Below are positions 1 through 11,363 of a stretch of DNA of 64,000 nucleotides, piece after piece. The position numbers and the translations under genes are program-made. The stretch is from NCBI RefSeq assembly GCF_003268655.1, contig NZ_CP029642.1, positions 3,472,001 through 3,536,000 of the forward strand. The letters run 5' to 3'. This DNA is from Arthrobacter dokdonellae. Lineage in GTDB: Bacteria; Actinomycetota; Actinomycetes; Actinomycetales; Micrococcaceae. The number at the start of each line of letters is the position of its first letter. Positions within the stretch are counted from its first letter, which is position 1. The notes under the pieces are model-generated. The model saw only the letters and a list, made by a program, of their open reading frames with translations. It did no database searches and had not been told where the DNA came from.

Positions 1-1361
1 TACAGCACGGTTTCCATGCGCGCCACGTCCGTCTTGCGCAGCACCCACGGGGCCTGGTCGGCAAAATAGGCGTTGGTGTCGCCCAGGACGTGCCAGATCT
101 TCTCCAGCGATCCGTGGAAGTCCTGGACCTGGTAGGCAGAGCGGGCGTGTTCCAGCAGGGCGCCGGCGTCCGCCAGAATCGACGAGTCGGCAGCCGTGAA
201 CGCGCCCGGAACCGGGACCACACCGGAGCAGTTCTTCGCCACCATGGACAGGGAGCGTTGTGCCAGGTTGCCGAGGTTGTTGGCGAGGTCGTGGTTCATG
301 CGGCCCGCCACGGCGTCGTGGTTGTAGGAACCGTCCGCGCCGAACGGCACCTCGCGGAGCAGGAAGAAGCGGACCTGGTCCAGGCCGTACTGCGCCACCC
401 AGTCCGCCGGAGCCACCACGTTGCCGAGGGACTTGGACATCTTCACGCCGTTGTTGTGCAGGAAGCCGTGGATCATGACGCGCTTGGGCAGTTCGATTCC
501 GGCGGACATGAGGAACGCCGGCCAGTACACGGCGTGGAATCGGGAGATGTCCTTGCCGATGATGTGCACGTCCGCCGGCCAGAACTTCTGGAAAGCCTCC
601 GAGGAAACGTCCGGGTAGCCCACGCCGGTGAGGTAGTTGGTGAGCGCGTCGACCCACACGTACATGACGTGCTTGTCATTGCCCGGGACAGGGACGCCCC
701 AGTCGAAGGTGGTGCGGCTGACGGAGAGGTCCTCCAGGCCGCCCTTGACGAAGCTGACGACCTCGTTGAAGCGCGTCCGCGGGGCGCCGAATTCCGGCTG
801 GTCCGCATACAGGGCCAGCAGCCGGTCCTGGTAGTTGGAGAGGCGGAAGAAGTAGCTTTCCTCCTCGGTCCACGTCAGTTCGGTGTCGGTGACCTTGGAG
901 TAGCGCTTGCCGTCCTCGCGCAGTTCGGTCTCGTCCTCGCCGTAGTAGGCTTCGTCGCGGACGGAGTACCAGCCCTCGTACTTGCCCAGGTAGATGTCCC
1001 CGGCGTCCTCCATCTTCTTCCAGATGGCCTGCGACGCCGCGTAGTGGTCCGCGTCGGTGGTCCGGATGAAACGGTCGTAGCTGATGCCGAGCGCGGCGTG
1101 GGCAGCCTGGTACACGGCGGCGTTGCGGTCCACCAGCTCCTTGGGCGCGATGCCTTCCTTCTCGGCCGCCTGCGCAATCTTCATTCCATGCTCATCCGTG
1201 CCCGTCAGGAACATCACGTCGAACCCGTCCAGGCGCTTGAAGCGTGCCATGGCGTCGGCGGCGATGTACTCGTAGGCGTGCCCGATGTGCGGAACGCCGT
1301 TCGGGTACGTGATGGCGGTGGTCAGATAGTAGGGCGTCTTGGCCGGCTCGGTAGATGTCAC
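1..1361 (-). CDS. metG: Methionyl-tRNA synthetase, 3' end outside window
   Basis: Charges tRNA(Met) with methionine in the cytoplasm. The visible 453 codons begin at GTG 1361 ([17 protein letters not shown]) and run off the left edge of the window. The class I signature HIGH is at residues 25-28 and the KMSKS loop ([10 protein letters not shown]) lies near residue 307. The CP insertion reads [17 protein letters not shown] and has none of the zinc-binding cysteines of the E. coli type. This is the metal-free form known from mycobacteria and relatives. The tRNA-binding C-terminus is missing only because the window ends. The gene follows serA in the same direction, separated by a palindromic repeat. 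Confidence 0.97.
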   Translation of the reverse strand, partial: MTSTEPAKTPYYLTTAITYPNGVPHIGHAYEYIAADAMARFKRLDGFDVMFLTGTDEHGMKIAQAAEKEGIAPKELVDRNAAVYQAAHAALGISYDRFIRTTDADHYAASQAIWKKMEDAGDIYLGKYEGWYSVRDEAYYGEDETELREDGKRYSKVTDTELTWTEEESYFFRLSNYQDRLLALYADQPEFGAPRTRFNEVVSFVKGGLEDLSVSRTTFDWGVPVPGNDKHVMYVWVDALTNYLTGVGYPDVSSEAFQKFWPADVHIIGKDISRFHAVYWPAFLMSAGIELPKRVMIHGFLHNNGVKMSKSLGNVVAPADWVAQYGLDQVRFFLLREVPFGADGSYNHDAVAGRMNHDLANNLGNLAQRSLSMVAKNCSGVVPVPGAFTAADSSILADAGALLEHARSAYQVQDFHGSLEKIWHVLGDTNAYFADQAPWVLRKTDVARMETVL

Positions 1362-1438
1362 CCTACGAATTTACCGTGAACCGCCCCAAATCACCGCTTC
1401 GTCACGCCCGTCATCCACACACGGGCACTCCCAACCAC

Positions 1439-1508
1439 AACTGGCCCGCAGTAGATGTCGGAAATCGGGCGGATTTGGCGATTTTTCGACATCTACTGCG
1501 GGCCAGTT
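1439..1508. repeat. Palindromic repeat family A, copy 1 (70-nt hairpin)
   Basis: A perfect 22-bp inverted repeat (arms 1439-1460 and 1487-1508) around a 26-nt centre, between the 3' end of serA and the 5' end of metG. It has the same 70-nt length and nearly the same arm sequence as the copy at 45800-45869. The two differ at arm positions 6 and 16, and the opposite arm carries the compensating change each time. It could act as a transcription end for serA, but it lacks a clear run of T. Confidence 0.9.
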
Positions 1509-1531
1509 GGGAGGGGAGTGCGGGTTCCCGC

Positions 1532-3127
1532 TCAGTCCTCCAGGTCGACCTCGCGGGTCACGGTGGCGCCGATCTCGGTCCTGATGGCTTCCAGCACGCC
1601 CTGCGGGACGGAGCTGTCGACCGTGATGAGCGCCAGCGCCTGGCCGCCCTCGCTGTGGCGGGCCACCTGCATGCCGGCGATGTTCACGCCGTTCTCGCCC
1701 AGCAGTCGCCCCAGGGTGCCGACCACGCCGGGACGGTCCGCGTAGGAGATGACCAGGAGGTGGTCGCTCATCGGGATTTCCAGCTCGTAGCCGTTGACGC
1801 CGACGATCTTCTGGATCTGCTTCGGGCCTGTCAGCGTGCCGGACACGGAGATCTGGGAGTCGTCGGAGAGCGCGCCGCGGATGGTGAGGACGTTGCGGTA
1901 GTCGGCCGACTCCAGCGTGGTGATCAGGCGGGTGTTGATGCCGCGCTGCTCGGCCAGGACGGGCGCGTTGACGTAGGAGACCTGCTCGGAGACGACGTCC
2001 TTGAACACGCCCTTGAGCGCGGACAGCTCCAATGCCTTGACGTCCAGCGCGGCGATCTCGCCCGCCACCTCGACGTCGATCTGCGTCACCGAGGCGTGCG
2101 TCAGGGCGGTGAAGATCCGGCCCAGCTTCTCAATCAGCGGGATGCCGGGACGGACGTCGGCGGCGATGACGCCGCCGGCGACATTGACCGCGTCCGGGAC
2201 CAGCTCGCCGGCCAGGGCCAGGCGGACCGACTTGGCCACCGAGACACCGGCCTTTTCCTGGGCTTCGTCGGTGGAGGCGCCCAGGTGCGGGGTGACGATG
2301 ACGTTGTCCAGTCCCAGGAAGTCGACGTCGGAGGCGGGCTCCTTGACGAACACGTCGATGCCGGCGCCGGCGATGTCGCCGTCGCGCAGGGCAATGTTCA
2401 GCGCAGCCTCGTCCACCAGGCCGCCGCGGGCAACGTTGATGACGTAGGCGGTTTTTTTCATCTTCTTGAATGCCGCGGTGCCGATCATGCCCAGGGTCTC
2501 GGGCGTGCGGGGCATGTGGATGGTGACGAAGTCCGACTGTTCCAGCAGCTCATCCAGCGTCAGCAGCTGCACGCCCAGGCTGGCGGCGCGGGCCGAGGTG
2601 ACGTAGGGGTCGTAGGCGATGACTTCCATGCCGAAGGCCTTGGCGCGCTCGGTGATGAGGGCGCCGATCCGTCCCAGGCCGATGATGCCGAGCTTCTTTT
2701 CCAGCAGTTCCGTGCCGGTGTACTTCGAGCGCTTCCACTCGCCGTTCTTCAGCGCGGTGCTGGCGGCAGGGATGTGGCGGGCCAGGGAGAGGATGTGGCC
2801 GATGGTCAGTTCGGCGGCGGAGACGATGTTCGACGTCGGCGCGTTCACCACCATGACGCCGGCCTGCGTGGCCGCCTTGATGTCCACGTTGTCCAGCCCC
2901 ACGCCGGCACGGGCGATGACCTTCAGGTTCTTCGCCGCGGCGATGGCCTCGGCATCGACCTGAGTGGCGGAGCGGACCAGGATCGCGTCCACGTCCACGA
3001 TGGCGGAGAGCAGCGCGGAGCGGTCGGACCCGTCCGTCTGGCGGATCTCAAAGTCCGGGCCCAGCGCCTCGACCGTGGCGGGTGAAAGTTCCTCTGCGAG
3101 GAGTACGACTGGCTTGGTGGCGCTCAC
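1532..3127 (-). CDS. serA: D-3-phosphoglycerate dehydrogenase
   Basis: First step of serine synthesis: oxidises 3-phosphoglycerate to 3-phosphohydroxypyruvate with NAD+. At 531 residues it is the long, mycobacterial-type enzyme. A substrate/NAD-binding core has the Rossmann loop GLGRIG at 150-155, followed by an intervening allosteric domain (about 315-450) and a C-terminal ACT domain (about 455-531) of the kind that senses serine. The catalytic set appears complete: Arg234 in NVARGGLVDE, Glu263 in VKEP and His281 in TPHLGAST. The start is GTG 3127, with AGAGG eight bases upstream. It lies downstream of ilvBNC but is separated from it by a strong terminator, so it probably has its own promoter. 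Confidence 0.97.
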   Translation of the reverse strand: MSATKPVVLLAEELSPATVEALGPDFEIRQTDGSDRSALLSAIVDVDAILVRSATQVDAEAIAAAKNLKVIARAGVGLDNVDIKAATQAGVMVVNAPTSNIVSAAELTIGHILSLARHIPAASTALKNGEWKRSKYTGTELLEKKLGIIGLGRIGALITERAKAFGMEVIAYDPYVTSARAASLGVQLLTLDELLEQSDFVTIHMPRTPETLGMIGTAAFKKMKKTAYVINVARGGLVDEAALNIALRDGDIAGAGIDVFVKEPASDVDFLGLDNVIVTPHLGASTDEAQEKAGVSVAKSVRLALAGELVPDAVNVAGGVIAADVRPGIPLIEKLGRIFTALTHASVTQIDVEVAGEIAALDVKALELSALKGVFKDVVSEQVSYVNAPVLAEQRGINTRLITTLESADYRNVLTIRGALSDDSQISVSGTLTGPKQIQKIVGVNGYELEIPMSDHLLVISYADRPGVVGTLGRLLGENGVNIAGMQVARHSEGGQALALITVDSSVPQGVLEAIRTEIGATVTREVDLED

Positions 3128-3200
3128 CTATGACCTCTTTAGCTCTCGGGGATGTTCTTGTGGGGATTTTGGTGAAGGGTTCGGCTGTTGTTTGGACGAC

Positions 3201-3236
3201 AAAAAAGCCGGACTCCAGTTTATGGGAGCCCGGCTT
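3201..3236 (-). terminator. Rho-independent terminator after ilvC
   Basis: On the minus strand a 10-bp stem (plus-strand arms 3207-3216 and 3225-3234, one mismatch) with an 8-nt loop is followed by six T (3201-3206). It lies about 60 nt past the ilvC stop and ends the ilvBNC transcript before serA. Confidence 0.88.
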
Positions 3237-3298
3237 CCTTGCCGTAACAATCAGCGGTGGCGGCGACGCAAGCGACGCACGTCACATGCGTCGGAACG

Positions 3299-4934
<1,636 letters not shown>

Positions 4935-4936
4935 CT

Positions 4937-6826
4937 CTAGTCCTCTTCTTCCCACACGGGGGTCAGGTTCCGTGCCACTTGGATCTGGTCGTTGCTGACG
5001 CCGGAGGGGACCATCGGCCACACCATGGAGTCGGGGCTGACCACGAAGTCGATGACTACGGGGCGGTCGTTGATGGAAAGCGCCTTTTCGATGGTCGCGT
5101 CAAGGTCCTCGACGCGGTCGCAGCGCAGGCCCACGCACCCGTAGGCGTCGGCGAGCTTGACGAAGTCCGGGATCCGCATGGTGTCGTGGCCCGTATTCAG
5201 GTCGGTGTTGGAATAGCGGCTGTTGTAGAACAGCGTCTGCCACTGGCGCACCATGCCGAGCGAGGAGTTGTTGATGATCGCGACCTTGATCGGGATGTTG
5301 TTGATCCGACAGGTGGCCAGTTCCTGGTTGGTCATCTGGAAGCAGCCGTCGCCGTCGATGGCCCAGACCACGCGGTCCGGCTCGCCCACCTTGGCGCCCA
5401 TGGCCGCGGGCACCGAGTACCCCATGGTGCCGGCGCCGCCGGAGTTCAGCCAGGAATGGGGACGCTCATACTTGATGAACTGCGCGGCCCACATCTGGTG
5501 CTGCCCCACGCCCGCCACGTACACGCCCTCCGGGCCGGTCAGGGCGCCGATGCGGGAGATGACCCGCTGAGGGGACATGAGCCCGTCCTCCGGCTCGGTC
5601 CAGCCCAGCGGGTAGGTGTCGCGCAGGTTCCCCAGGAACGCCCACCAGTCGCCGAGGTCCGGCGCCCCGTGGGCCTCGAACTCCACCTTCACGGCGGCCG
5701 TCAGGTCCGGGATGATCTCCTTGACGGAGCCCACGATCGGGACATCCGCCGTGCGGTTCTTGGATATTTCCGCCGGGTCGATGTCCGCGTGGATGACCTT
5801 GGCGTGCGGGGCGAAGCTGCCGAGCACGCCGGTGACGCGGTCGTCGAAGCGCGCTCCCAGGGTGATCAGCAGGTCCGACTGCTGCAGGGCCGTGACGGCG
5901 GAGACGGTGCCGTGCATGCCGGGCATGCCCACATGCAGCCGGTGTGAATCCGGGAACGCGCCGCGGGCCATTAGCGTGGTGACGACGGGCGCGCCCGTCA
6001 GTTCGGCCAGCTCCATGAGCTCCTTGGAGGCGTGGGCCTTGATGACGCCGCCGCCCACGTACAGGACCGGCTTCCTGGCCTCGCGGATCAGCTTGGCGGC
6101 TTCGCGCAGCTGCTTGGAGTGGCCGCGGAACACGGGCCGGTAGCCGGGGAGGTCGATGACCGGCGGCCAGGAGAACGTCATCTGGCCCTGCTGGGCGTCC
6201 TTGGACACGTCAACCAGCACGGGACCGGGGCGGCCGGTGGAGGCGAGGTGGAAGGCCTCCGCCATGACGCGGGGGACGTCCTGGGGGTCGGTGACGAGGT
6301 AGGAGTGCTTGGTCACGGGCATCGTGATACCCACGATGTCCGCTTCCTGGAACGCGTCGGTGCCGATGACCGCGCTGGAGACCTGGCCGGTGATGGCAAC
6401 CATCGGCACGGAGTCCATGTGGGCGTCCATGATGGGCGTGACCAGGTTGGTGGCGCCGGGTCCGGAGGTCGCGATGCACACGCCGACCTCACCCGTGACC
6501 ATGGCATAGCCCTGCGCGGCATGCCCGGCACCCTGCTCGTGGCGGACCAGCACGTGGTTGAGGGAGGAGGCCATGAGGGGATCGTAGGTGGGCAGGATCG
6601 CCCCGCCGGGAAGCCCGAAGACGTCCTTGACGCCCAGCTCTTCCAGTGAACGGACAAGTGCCTCGGAGCCGGTCATTTGTACAGGCGCCACAATGCGGTT
6701 GGGGCCTACGACGGCGGTGGCCGGGCCTGCGGGGCTGACTGCACCGGGGCTGCTGACTGCGGTGCCGCCGTGCCCATGGGACTTGGCGGCCATCAGCGCA
6801 GGGCTGGCGGGCTTTCCTTTACTCAT
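4937..6826 (-). CDS. ilvB: Acetolactate synthase large (catalytic) subunit
   Basis: ThDP-dependent condensation of two pyruvates (or pyruvate with 2-oxobutyrate), the entry to branched-chain amino acid synthesis. It has 629 residues. After about 48 non-conserved, Ala/Pro/Gly-rich residues come the N-terminal Pyr domain with the catalytic Glu97 in [14 protein letters not shown], the central FAD-binding domain, and the C-terminal PP domain with the ThDP/Mg motif starting [15 protein letters not shown] and ending in NN. The start ATG 6826 is preceded by AGGAAGA. A longer reading with an upstream start lies between the attenuator and this SD and looks untranslated. First structural gene of ilvBNC, under the attenuator at 6924-7071. 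Confidence 0.97.
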   Translation of the reverse strand: MSKGKPASPALMAAKSHGHGGTAVSSPGAVSPAGPATAVVGPNRIVAPVQMTGSEALVRSLEELGVKDVFGLPGGAILPTYDPLMASSLNHVLVRHEQGAGHAAQGYAMVTGEVGVCIATSGPGATNLVTPIMDAHMDSVPMVAITGQVSSAVIGTDAFQEADIVGITMPVTKHSYLVTDPQDVPRVMAEAFHLASTGRPGPVLVDVSKDAQQGQMTFSWPPVIDLPGYRPVFRGHSKQLREAAKLIREARKPVLYVGGGVIKAHASKELMELAELTGAPVVTTLMARGAFPDSHRLHVGMPGMHGTVSAVTALQQSDLLITLGARFDDRVTGVLGSFAPHAKVIHADIDPAEISKNRTADVPIVGSVKEIIPDLTAAVKVEFEAHGAPDLGDWWAFLGNLRDTYPLGWTEPEDGLMSPQRVISRIGALTGPEGVYVAGVGQHQMWAAQFIKYERPHSWLNSGGAGTMGYSVPAAMGAKVGEPDRVVWAIDGDGCFQMTNQELATCRINNIPIKVAIINNSSLGMVRQWQTLFYNSRYSNTDLNTGHDTMRIPDFVKLADAYGCVGLRCDRVEDLDATIEKALSINDRPVVIDFVVSPDSMVWPMVPSGVSNDQIQVARNLTPVWEEED

Positions 6827-6923
6827 CGGTTCTTCCTTTGCGGAACTCTTGCTTTTGATACTTCCATGGGTGCGCAGTGTGCGGCGGGCCATTCGGTGTA
6901 ACGGCCCGCCTTACGGTGGTAAC

Positions 6924-6963
6924 AAAAAAACCCCTCGGCCGCGAGGCTCTCATAGAGGGGTTT
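6924..6963 (-). terminator. ilvB attenuator terminator
   Basis: On the minus strand the 9-nt arm AAACCCCTC (6963-6955) pairs with GAGGGGTTT, followed by a T run (6930-6924). It lies between the leader-peptide gene and the ilvB start, which is where a transcription attenuator belongs. Ribosome stalling on the Leu/Val/Ile codons upstream would favour an alternative fold and read-through. Confidence 0.88.
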
Positions 6964-7038
6964 GCACGTGTTGCGACGTTCTCTTCACTGGTTTGTCAGA
7001 GGGTCATGGCCGGTGGTGTGGCCACTTTGCGTCACGCG

Positions 7039-7071
7039 CTAGCTAATGACGACTACGAGCTTTATGTGCAT
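7039..7071 (-). CDS. ilvBNC leader peptide MHIKLVVVIS
   Basis: A ten-codon frame: ATG CAC ATA AAG CTC GTA GTC GTC ATT AGC TAG. Six of its ten residues are Ile, Leu or Val, five of them consecutive (Leu-Val-Val-Val-Ile). A purine-rich SD (GAAAGGAAAG) lies just upstream, and a terminator hairpin followed by ilvB lies downstream. This is the classical arrangement of ribosome-mediated attenuation. A -10-like CATAAT occurs on the minus strand at 7133-7128, about 60 nt upstream of the ATG. The pairing that forms the antiterminator was not worked out. Confidence 0.85.
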   Translation of the reverse strand: MHIKLVVVIS

Positions 7072-7221
7072 GTCTGTAGTCTTTCCTTTCGCCGCCGGAG
7101 GTGTCAAACGCCATGGACGCCCATCTCATTATGTGGATGCGGAGTCCACACTGTGGGCATGGTCCGCCCGGGCGGCCCGGTACAGCGCTCGGACCGGGCG
7201 GTCGGCGGCTCCGGGGCCCCC

Positions 7222-8064
7222 TCAGGCCCGTCCCACAACATTTGAGCTGCGCAACTTCTGCAGGCTCGGGTGCGCGCCAACCGATTCGGAACCGTGGGTG
7301 GCCAACACCGTAAACAGTGCCGCAGCCGGTACGTGCACACCGCTCAACAGCAAGGGATGGGCTGAGTCGTACTGGGTGATGAGCGACCAGTCCTCAATTT
7401 CTGGATAGACAGCCGAGACCGCTGAGAAGTAAAAGCTCAGCCACCGGCCGCCCACCTGGCACAGGAGCCGCTGATTGCTCACCACCAAGCGGCATGGCTG
7501 ACGCTCGCGCCATTGGGCGGCGGCCTGGTTAGCAGCAGCGTTTCGCCGGGCAGCATTTGATATGGCGTTGATGCCCAAGCCCGCCAACACGAAGGCGGGC
7601 CTGCCAAAATAGAAGCCCGAGCTTTGCGAGTAGGTCACATCCATGCCGTAATGGCGCGCATAGTCCGCGGGAACATCCATGAAGAAAACCTCGTTGGCGT
7701 TGGGCACGACATCCCAAATGTGGATGGTCCCCGGGACTTCGCGCCGCAAAAGGCTTGATTGCAGGCTGCGAGCTTGTTCCCATGCCCTGGCCGAGCTGCT
7801 CTCCCGTTGCGCAACGCCGGCGTCCATCTTTGTGGAATGACCCTGGGCACGCCGCCAGTGACGAAAGGCCCTGAACCCACCGACGGCGGCATAAACCAGT
7901 GCAGCCAAGGGACCAACGAGGGCGAGCAGCAGAAGCACGATCGCCAGCAGGGACCACCATGGCCGCAGGCTTTGGTTCTCCAAACCCTGATGGATCCACC
8001 AGATTCCGAGCGTGGCGACAACGTAAATCGCGGGTGCTGCGACGAGCGGCACGGCCCATCTCAT
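7222..8064 (-). CDS. Predicted two-TM membrane protein of unknown function
   Basis: No family recognised. The 280-residue protein begins with two hydrophobic helices (about 4-24 and 36-64), so both ends probably face the cytoplasm. A short charged linker leads to a soluble domain of about 190 residues. Within this domain, CRLVVSNQRLLC followed by WLSFYFSAVSAVYPEI resembles the strands of PH-like or short C-terminal domains of bacterial membrane proteins. It also holds an Ala/Asn-rich helix. The ATG at 8064 is chosen because AGGGTGAG precedes it at good spacing; in-frame TTG 8097 and GTG 8076 are alternatives. It lies between ilvB and ilvD in the same direction, with no sign of functional linkage. 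Confidence 0.7.
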   Translation of the reverse strand: MRWAVPLVAAPAIYVVATLGIWWIHQGLENQSLRPWWSLLAIVLLLLALVGPLAALVYAAVGGFRAFRHWRRAQGHSTKMDAGVAQRESSSARAWEQARSLQSSLLRREVPGTIHIWDVVPNANEVFFMDVPADYARHYGMDVTYSQSSGFYFGRPAFVLAGLGINAISNAARRNAAANQAAAQWRERQPCRLVVSNQRLLCQVGGRWLSFYFSAVSAVYPEIEDWSLITQYDSAHPLLLSGVHVPAAALFTVLATHGSESVGAHPSLQKLRSSNVVGRA

Positions 8065-8171
8065 ATGGCGTCTCACCCTTGCAGATTTCGCCCGCAAACC
8101 ATTCCCCCTCGGTGTGTTTCGGTCTCCTCGAGCCCAGCTACCCCATCAACTGCGGGTTGGAACGCTATTGC

Positions 8172-9911
8172 CTATCCGCAGAAGGCTCCCGTCGAGGCGC
8201 TGTTGACCAATTTCGCATACTTGGCCAGCACGCCGGAGGTGAACTTCGCCGGCAGCGGCTCCCATCCGGCCTTGCGGGCCTCCAGCTCGGCGGCGTCCAC
8301 CAGGAGATCGAAGGACCGGGCGGCGATGTCCACGCGGATCCTGTCGCCGTCGCGCACAAAGGCGATGGGCCCGCCGTCGACCGCTTCCGGGGCCACGTGG
8401 CCGATGCACAGGCCGGTGGTGCCGCCGGAAAAGCGGCCGTCCGTCAGCAGCAGCACGTCCCTGCCGAGCCCGGCGCCCTTGATGGCGCCGGTGATGGCGA
8501 GCATTTCGCGCATGCCGGGGCCGCCCTTGGGGCCTTCGTAGCGGATGACGACGACGTCGCCGGCGTGGATCTGCCCCTTGTCCAGGGCGTCGAGCGCGCC
8601 CTGCTCGCGCTCAAACACGCGGGCTGTGCCTTCAAAGACGTCCAGGTCGAAGCCTGCGCTCTTGACGACGGCGCCCTCCGGCGCCAGCGAGCCGTGCAGG
8701 ATGGTGATGCCGCCGGTCTTGTGAATCGGGTTGTCCAATGCGCGCAGCACCTTGCCGTCGGGGTCCGGGGGGTTGATCTCGGCGAGGTTCTCCGCAACCG
8801 TCCGGCCGGTGACGGTGAGGCAGTCGCCGTGGATGAGTCCGGCGTCGAGCAGGGCCTTCATGATGACGGGCACGCCGCCGATCTTGTCGACGTCGAACAT
8901 CACGTAGCGGCCGAAGGGCTTCAGGTCGCCCAGGTGAGGGATCCTGTCGCCAATGCGGTTGAAGTCCTTGAGCGTCAGGTCCACGTGTGCCTCGCGGGCA
9001 ATGGCCAGGAGATGGAGGACGGCGTTCGTGGAGCCGCCGAACGCCATGGTGACGGCGATGGCGTTTTCAAAGGCCTTCTTGGTCATGATGTCGCGGGCGC
9101 GGATGCCTTTTTCGAGCAGGTGGACCACGGCCGCGCCTGACTTGCGGGCGTACATGTCGCGACGGCGGTCGGCGCTGGGCGGGGCGGCTGAGCCGGGCAG
9201 TGACATGCCGAGGGCCTCGCCGATGCACGCCATGGTGTTGGCCGTGTACATGCCGCCGCAGGCGCCCTCCCCGGGACAGATGGCGCGCTCAATGCTGTCC
9301 AGGTCCTTCATGCTCATCTTCCCGGCGGCACAGGCCCCCACGGCCTCGAAGGCGTCGATCAGGGTGACTTCCTTCTCCGTGCCGTCTTCCAACTTCGCGA
9401 AGCCGGGCATGATGGAGCCGGCATACAGGAAGACGCTGGCCAGGTTCAGGCGGGCAGCGGCCATGAGCATGCCGGGCAGGGACTTGTCGCAGCCGGCCAG
9501 CAGCACGGAACCGTCCAGGCGCTCGGCCATCATGACGGTTTCCACGGAATCGGCGATGACTTCGCGGGAGACTAGGGAAAAGTGCATGCCTTCATGGCCC
9601 ATGGAGATGCCGTCGGAAACGGAGATGGTGCCAAACTGCATGGGGAAGCCGTCCGCGGCGAACACGCCTTCCTTGGCTCCCTGGGCCAGCCGGTTCAGGG
9701 ACAGGTTGCAGGGCGTGATTTCATTCCAGGAACTGGCGATGCCGATCTGCGGCTTGCGGAAGTCGTCGTCGCCCATGCCCACGGCGCGGAACATGCCGCG
9801 CGCCGGGGAGGCGTGGATCCCGTCGGTGACAACGCGGCTGCGGGGCTTGATGTCCGGCTTGCCGTCTGCGGTCCGGACAACGTCATCTGCTGAATTGGTC
9901 TCCACGCTCAT
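8172..9911 (-). CDS. ilvD: Dihydroxy-acid dehydratase
   Basis: Third common step of valine/isoleucine synthesis: dehydrates 2,3-dihydroxy acids to 2-oxo acids. It has 579 residues and is full length. The three cluster cysteines are present: Cys68 in NEITPCNL, Cys141 in AGCDKSLPG and Cys218 in [14 protein letters not shown]. The C-terminal domain carries [12 protein letters not shown] with the catalytic serine region and IGHVAPEA. The pattern fits the [2Fe-2S] enzymes of actinobacteria, though cluster type cannot be read directly from sequence. It is separate from ilvBNC and lies upstream in the same orientation. The start ATG 9911 gives the normal N-terminus. Confidence 0.97.
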   Translation of the reverse strand: MSVETNSADDVVRTADGKPDIKPRSRVVTDGIHASPARGMFRAVGMGDDDFRKPQIGIASSWNEITPCNLSLNRLAQGAKEGVFAADGFPMQFGTISVSDGISMGHEGMHFSLVSREVIADSVETVMMAERLDGSVLLAGCDKSLPGMLMAAARLNLASVFLYAGSIMPGFAKLEDGTEKEVTLIDAFEAVGACAAGKMSMKDLDSIERAICPGEGACGGMYTANTMACIGEALGMSLPGSAAPPSADRRRDMYARKSGAAVVHLLEKGIRARDIMTKKAFENAIAVTMAFGGSTNAVLHLLAIAREAHVDLTLKDFNRIGDRIPHLGDLKPFGRYVMFDVDKIGGVPVIMKALLDAGLIHGDCLTVTGRTVAENLAEINPPDPDGKVLRALDNPIHKTGGITILHGSLAPEGAVVKSAGFDLDVFEGTARVFEREQGALDALDKGQIHAGDVVVIRYEGPKGGPGMREMLAITGAIKGAGLGRDVLLLTDGRFSGGTTGLCIGHVAPEAVDGGPIAFVRDGDRIRVDIAARSFDLLVDAAELEARKAGWEPLPAKFTSGVLAKYAKLVNSASTGAFCG

Positions 9912-10124
9912 GTGCGCAGTCTATGACGGCTCGTCCGGCCCGGCCAGCGTATTTCTGGTTCCGGTCACATGGCGGGATTTATCGTCTCGAGGGGGAATCG
10001 CTGCAGGCGTGCCGAGGGCGGCGTGCGGGCCCCATGCTTCACCCCTCCGGCACCGAAAAACCGCGACAGGACAGGCCCGTCGGACTGCCGACGTGTGATC
10101 TGCACCGCAAACCACATTTCAGAT

Positions 10125-10153
10125 TTCACACGCGCCCAAAAACCATGTAGTGT
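10125..10153 (+). promoter_or_regulatory. Promoter of tRNA-Lys
   Basis: TTCACA (10125-10130) and TAGTGT (10148-10153) are separated by exactly 17 bp, matching sigma-70-type -35 (5/6) and -10 (4/6) boxes. They lie about 63 bp before the mature tRNA. The rest of the 9912-10215 stretch shows nothing else identifiable. Confidence 0.6.
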
Positions 10154-10215
10154 TTCATGTCGTTGCGGGGAACACAACGGACACAAGCCGAAGTGATCCA
10201 CTGCAGCGCAAAGAT

Positions 10216-10288
10216 GCACCTCTAGCTCAATTGGCAGAGCAATTGACTCTTAATCAATGGGTTTCGGGTTCAAGTCCCGAGGGGTGCA
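10216..10288 (+). tRNA. tRNA-Lys (anticodon CTT)
   Basis: 73 nt with a full cloverleaf. The acceptor stem is GCACCTC / GGGGTGC with discriminator A. The D arm is AGCTCAATTGGCAGAGC. The anticodon stem is ATTGA/TCAAT with loop CTCTTAA, giving anticodon CTT (Lys, codon AAG). The T loop is GGTTCAAGTCC. CCA is not encoded. A strong terminator follows immediately. Confidence 0.97.
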
Positions 10289-10298
10289 CAGTTGAAGA

Positions 10299-10338
10299 AC
10301 GGCCTCCGGTCCGCTTAGGCGGACCGGAGGCCGTTTTG
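10299..10338 (+). terminator. Rho-independent terminator after tRNA-Lys
   Basis: A perfect 16-bp stem (10299-10314 with 10319-10334) closed by the tetraloop TTAG and followed by TTTGCTTT. It ends the tRNA-Lys transcript. Confidence 0.92.
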
Positions 10339-10559
10339 CTTTCCGCCACATGACTGGGTGGGATGGCCACCCCTGCCGCCGGGAGCGCGCCACCGGTGCC
10401 GCCGCCACCCATCCCGACGAATCGTCAATTTAGCGGCCCCCAGCAACTGGCCTAGGCTGATGTGAACGCCCAGCCGCCGACTGCCCGGCGTCGCCCTCCT
10501 ACAGCGACACCCGTCAACAGCGCCATCAGACGCACAGCACCACCCAAGAAGGAGACTCC

Positions 10560-11033
10560 ATGTCCGAACGCCTCGTCCCCGGCGACACCGCCCCGCCCTT
10601 CAGCCTGCCCAATGCCGACGGCGGAACCACGGCATTGGAGGACTTCGCGGGCCACGACGTGGTGGTCTACTTTTACCCGGCAGCGTCGACGCCCGGCTGC
10701 ACCAAGCAAGCCTGCGACTTTCGGGACAGCCTGGCCTCGCTGACGTCGGCCGGCTACCAGGTGGTGGGCATCTCCCCCGACCCCGTGGCGAAGCTTGCCA
10801 AGTTCGCTGCCCAGGAAGAGCTGACGTTCCCGCTGCTGTCCGACGAGGACCACGCCGTCGCCGACGCCTACGCAGCCTGGGGCGAAAAGAAGAACTACGG
10901 CAAGACCTATCAAGGCCTGATCCGCTCCACGATCGTGGTGGACCGCGACGGAAAGGTGGCCGTGGCCCAGTACAACGTCCGCGCCACCGGGCATGTGGCC
11001 AAGCTGCGCCGGGATTTGAAGATCGACCAGTAG
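10560..11033 (+). CDS. bcp: Thioredoxin-dependent thiol peroxidase (peroxiredoxin Q/BCP type)
   Basis: Reduces hydrogen peroxide and organic hydroperoxides in the cytoplasm using thioredoxin. It has 157 residues, a normal length. The peroxidatic Cys47 in the motif STPGCTKQACDFRD and a resolving cysteine five residues later (Cys52) mark the atypical two-cysteine BCP group. Start ATG 10560 has AAGGAG six bases upstream. It is monocistronic between two tRNA genes, and repeat family B copy 3 lies just past its stop. Confidence 0.96.
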   Translation: MSERLVPGDTAPPFSLPNADGGTTALEDFAGHDVVVYFYPAASTPGCTKQACDFRDSLASLTSAGYQVVGISPDPVAKLAKFAAQEELTFPLLSDEDHAVADAYAAWGEKKNYGKTYQGLIRSTIVVDRDGKVAVAQYNVRATGHVAKLRRDLKIDQ

Positions 11034-11050
11034 CCTGTCCCGATCCCCTG

Positions 11051-11106
11051 GGTCTCGACGCGCTCGAAGAACTCGCGGCCCGACCACCGGGCTGCCCGAC
11101 CACCGG
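11051..11106. repeat. Repeat family B, solitary copy
   Basis: A 40-bp unit (11051-11090) beginning GGTCTCGACGCGCTCG and ending CGACCACCGG, followed by a repeated end segment (11091-11106). It matches 36 of 40 positions of the unit at 60779-60818, with no gaps. It sits between the convergent bcp and tRNA-Leu genes. Confidence 0.85.
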
Positions 11107-11118
11107 ATCAGCAATATG

Positions 11119-11200
11119 TGCGCAAGAGGGGACTTGAACCCCTACGCCCGAAGGCACAGGTACCTAAAACCTGCGTGTCTACCAATTCCACCACTCGCGC
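11119..11200 (-). tRNA. tRNA-Leu (anticodon TAG)
   Basis: 82 nt on the minus strand with a long variable arm (TGCCTTCGGGCG), as expected for leucine. The acceptor stem is GCGCGAG / CTTGCGC with discriminator A. The anticodon stem is CAGGT/ACCTG with loop TTTAGGT, giving anticodon TAG (codon CUA). The T loop is GGTTCAAGTCC. CCA is not encoded. Confidence 0.96.
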
Positions 11201-11363
11201 CGGCAACAACAAAAGACGTCCACCATACTACCCGGCATCCGACCTCCGCAGTGACCGGCACAGTTCACCGCAGCGGCGGTGCCGGACCGCGGACGGCCGG
11301 CGCCAAGCAACAGCCGTTAGGATGAATGGCTGATGGAATCCGCAGCCGTAAGGAGAAACCCCC

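Noticed and set aside
1355..3085. A 576-codon open frame on the plus strand opposite serA (and similar long antisense frames opposite ilvB, sbcC, nadA and others)
   Set aside because: GC-rich genes leave the opposite strand open. The translations are Gly/Val/Asp/His-rich without family motifs, while the minus strand carries well-known enzymes.
9912..10215. Small gene or RNA between ilvD and tRNA-Lys
   Set aside because: Open frames are short, without SD or motifs; only the tRNA promoter could be supported.
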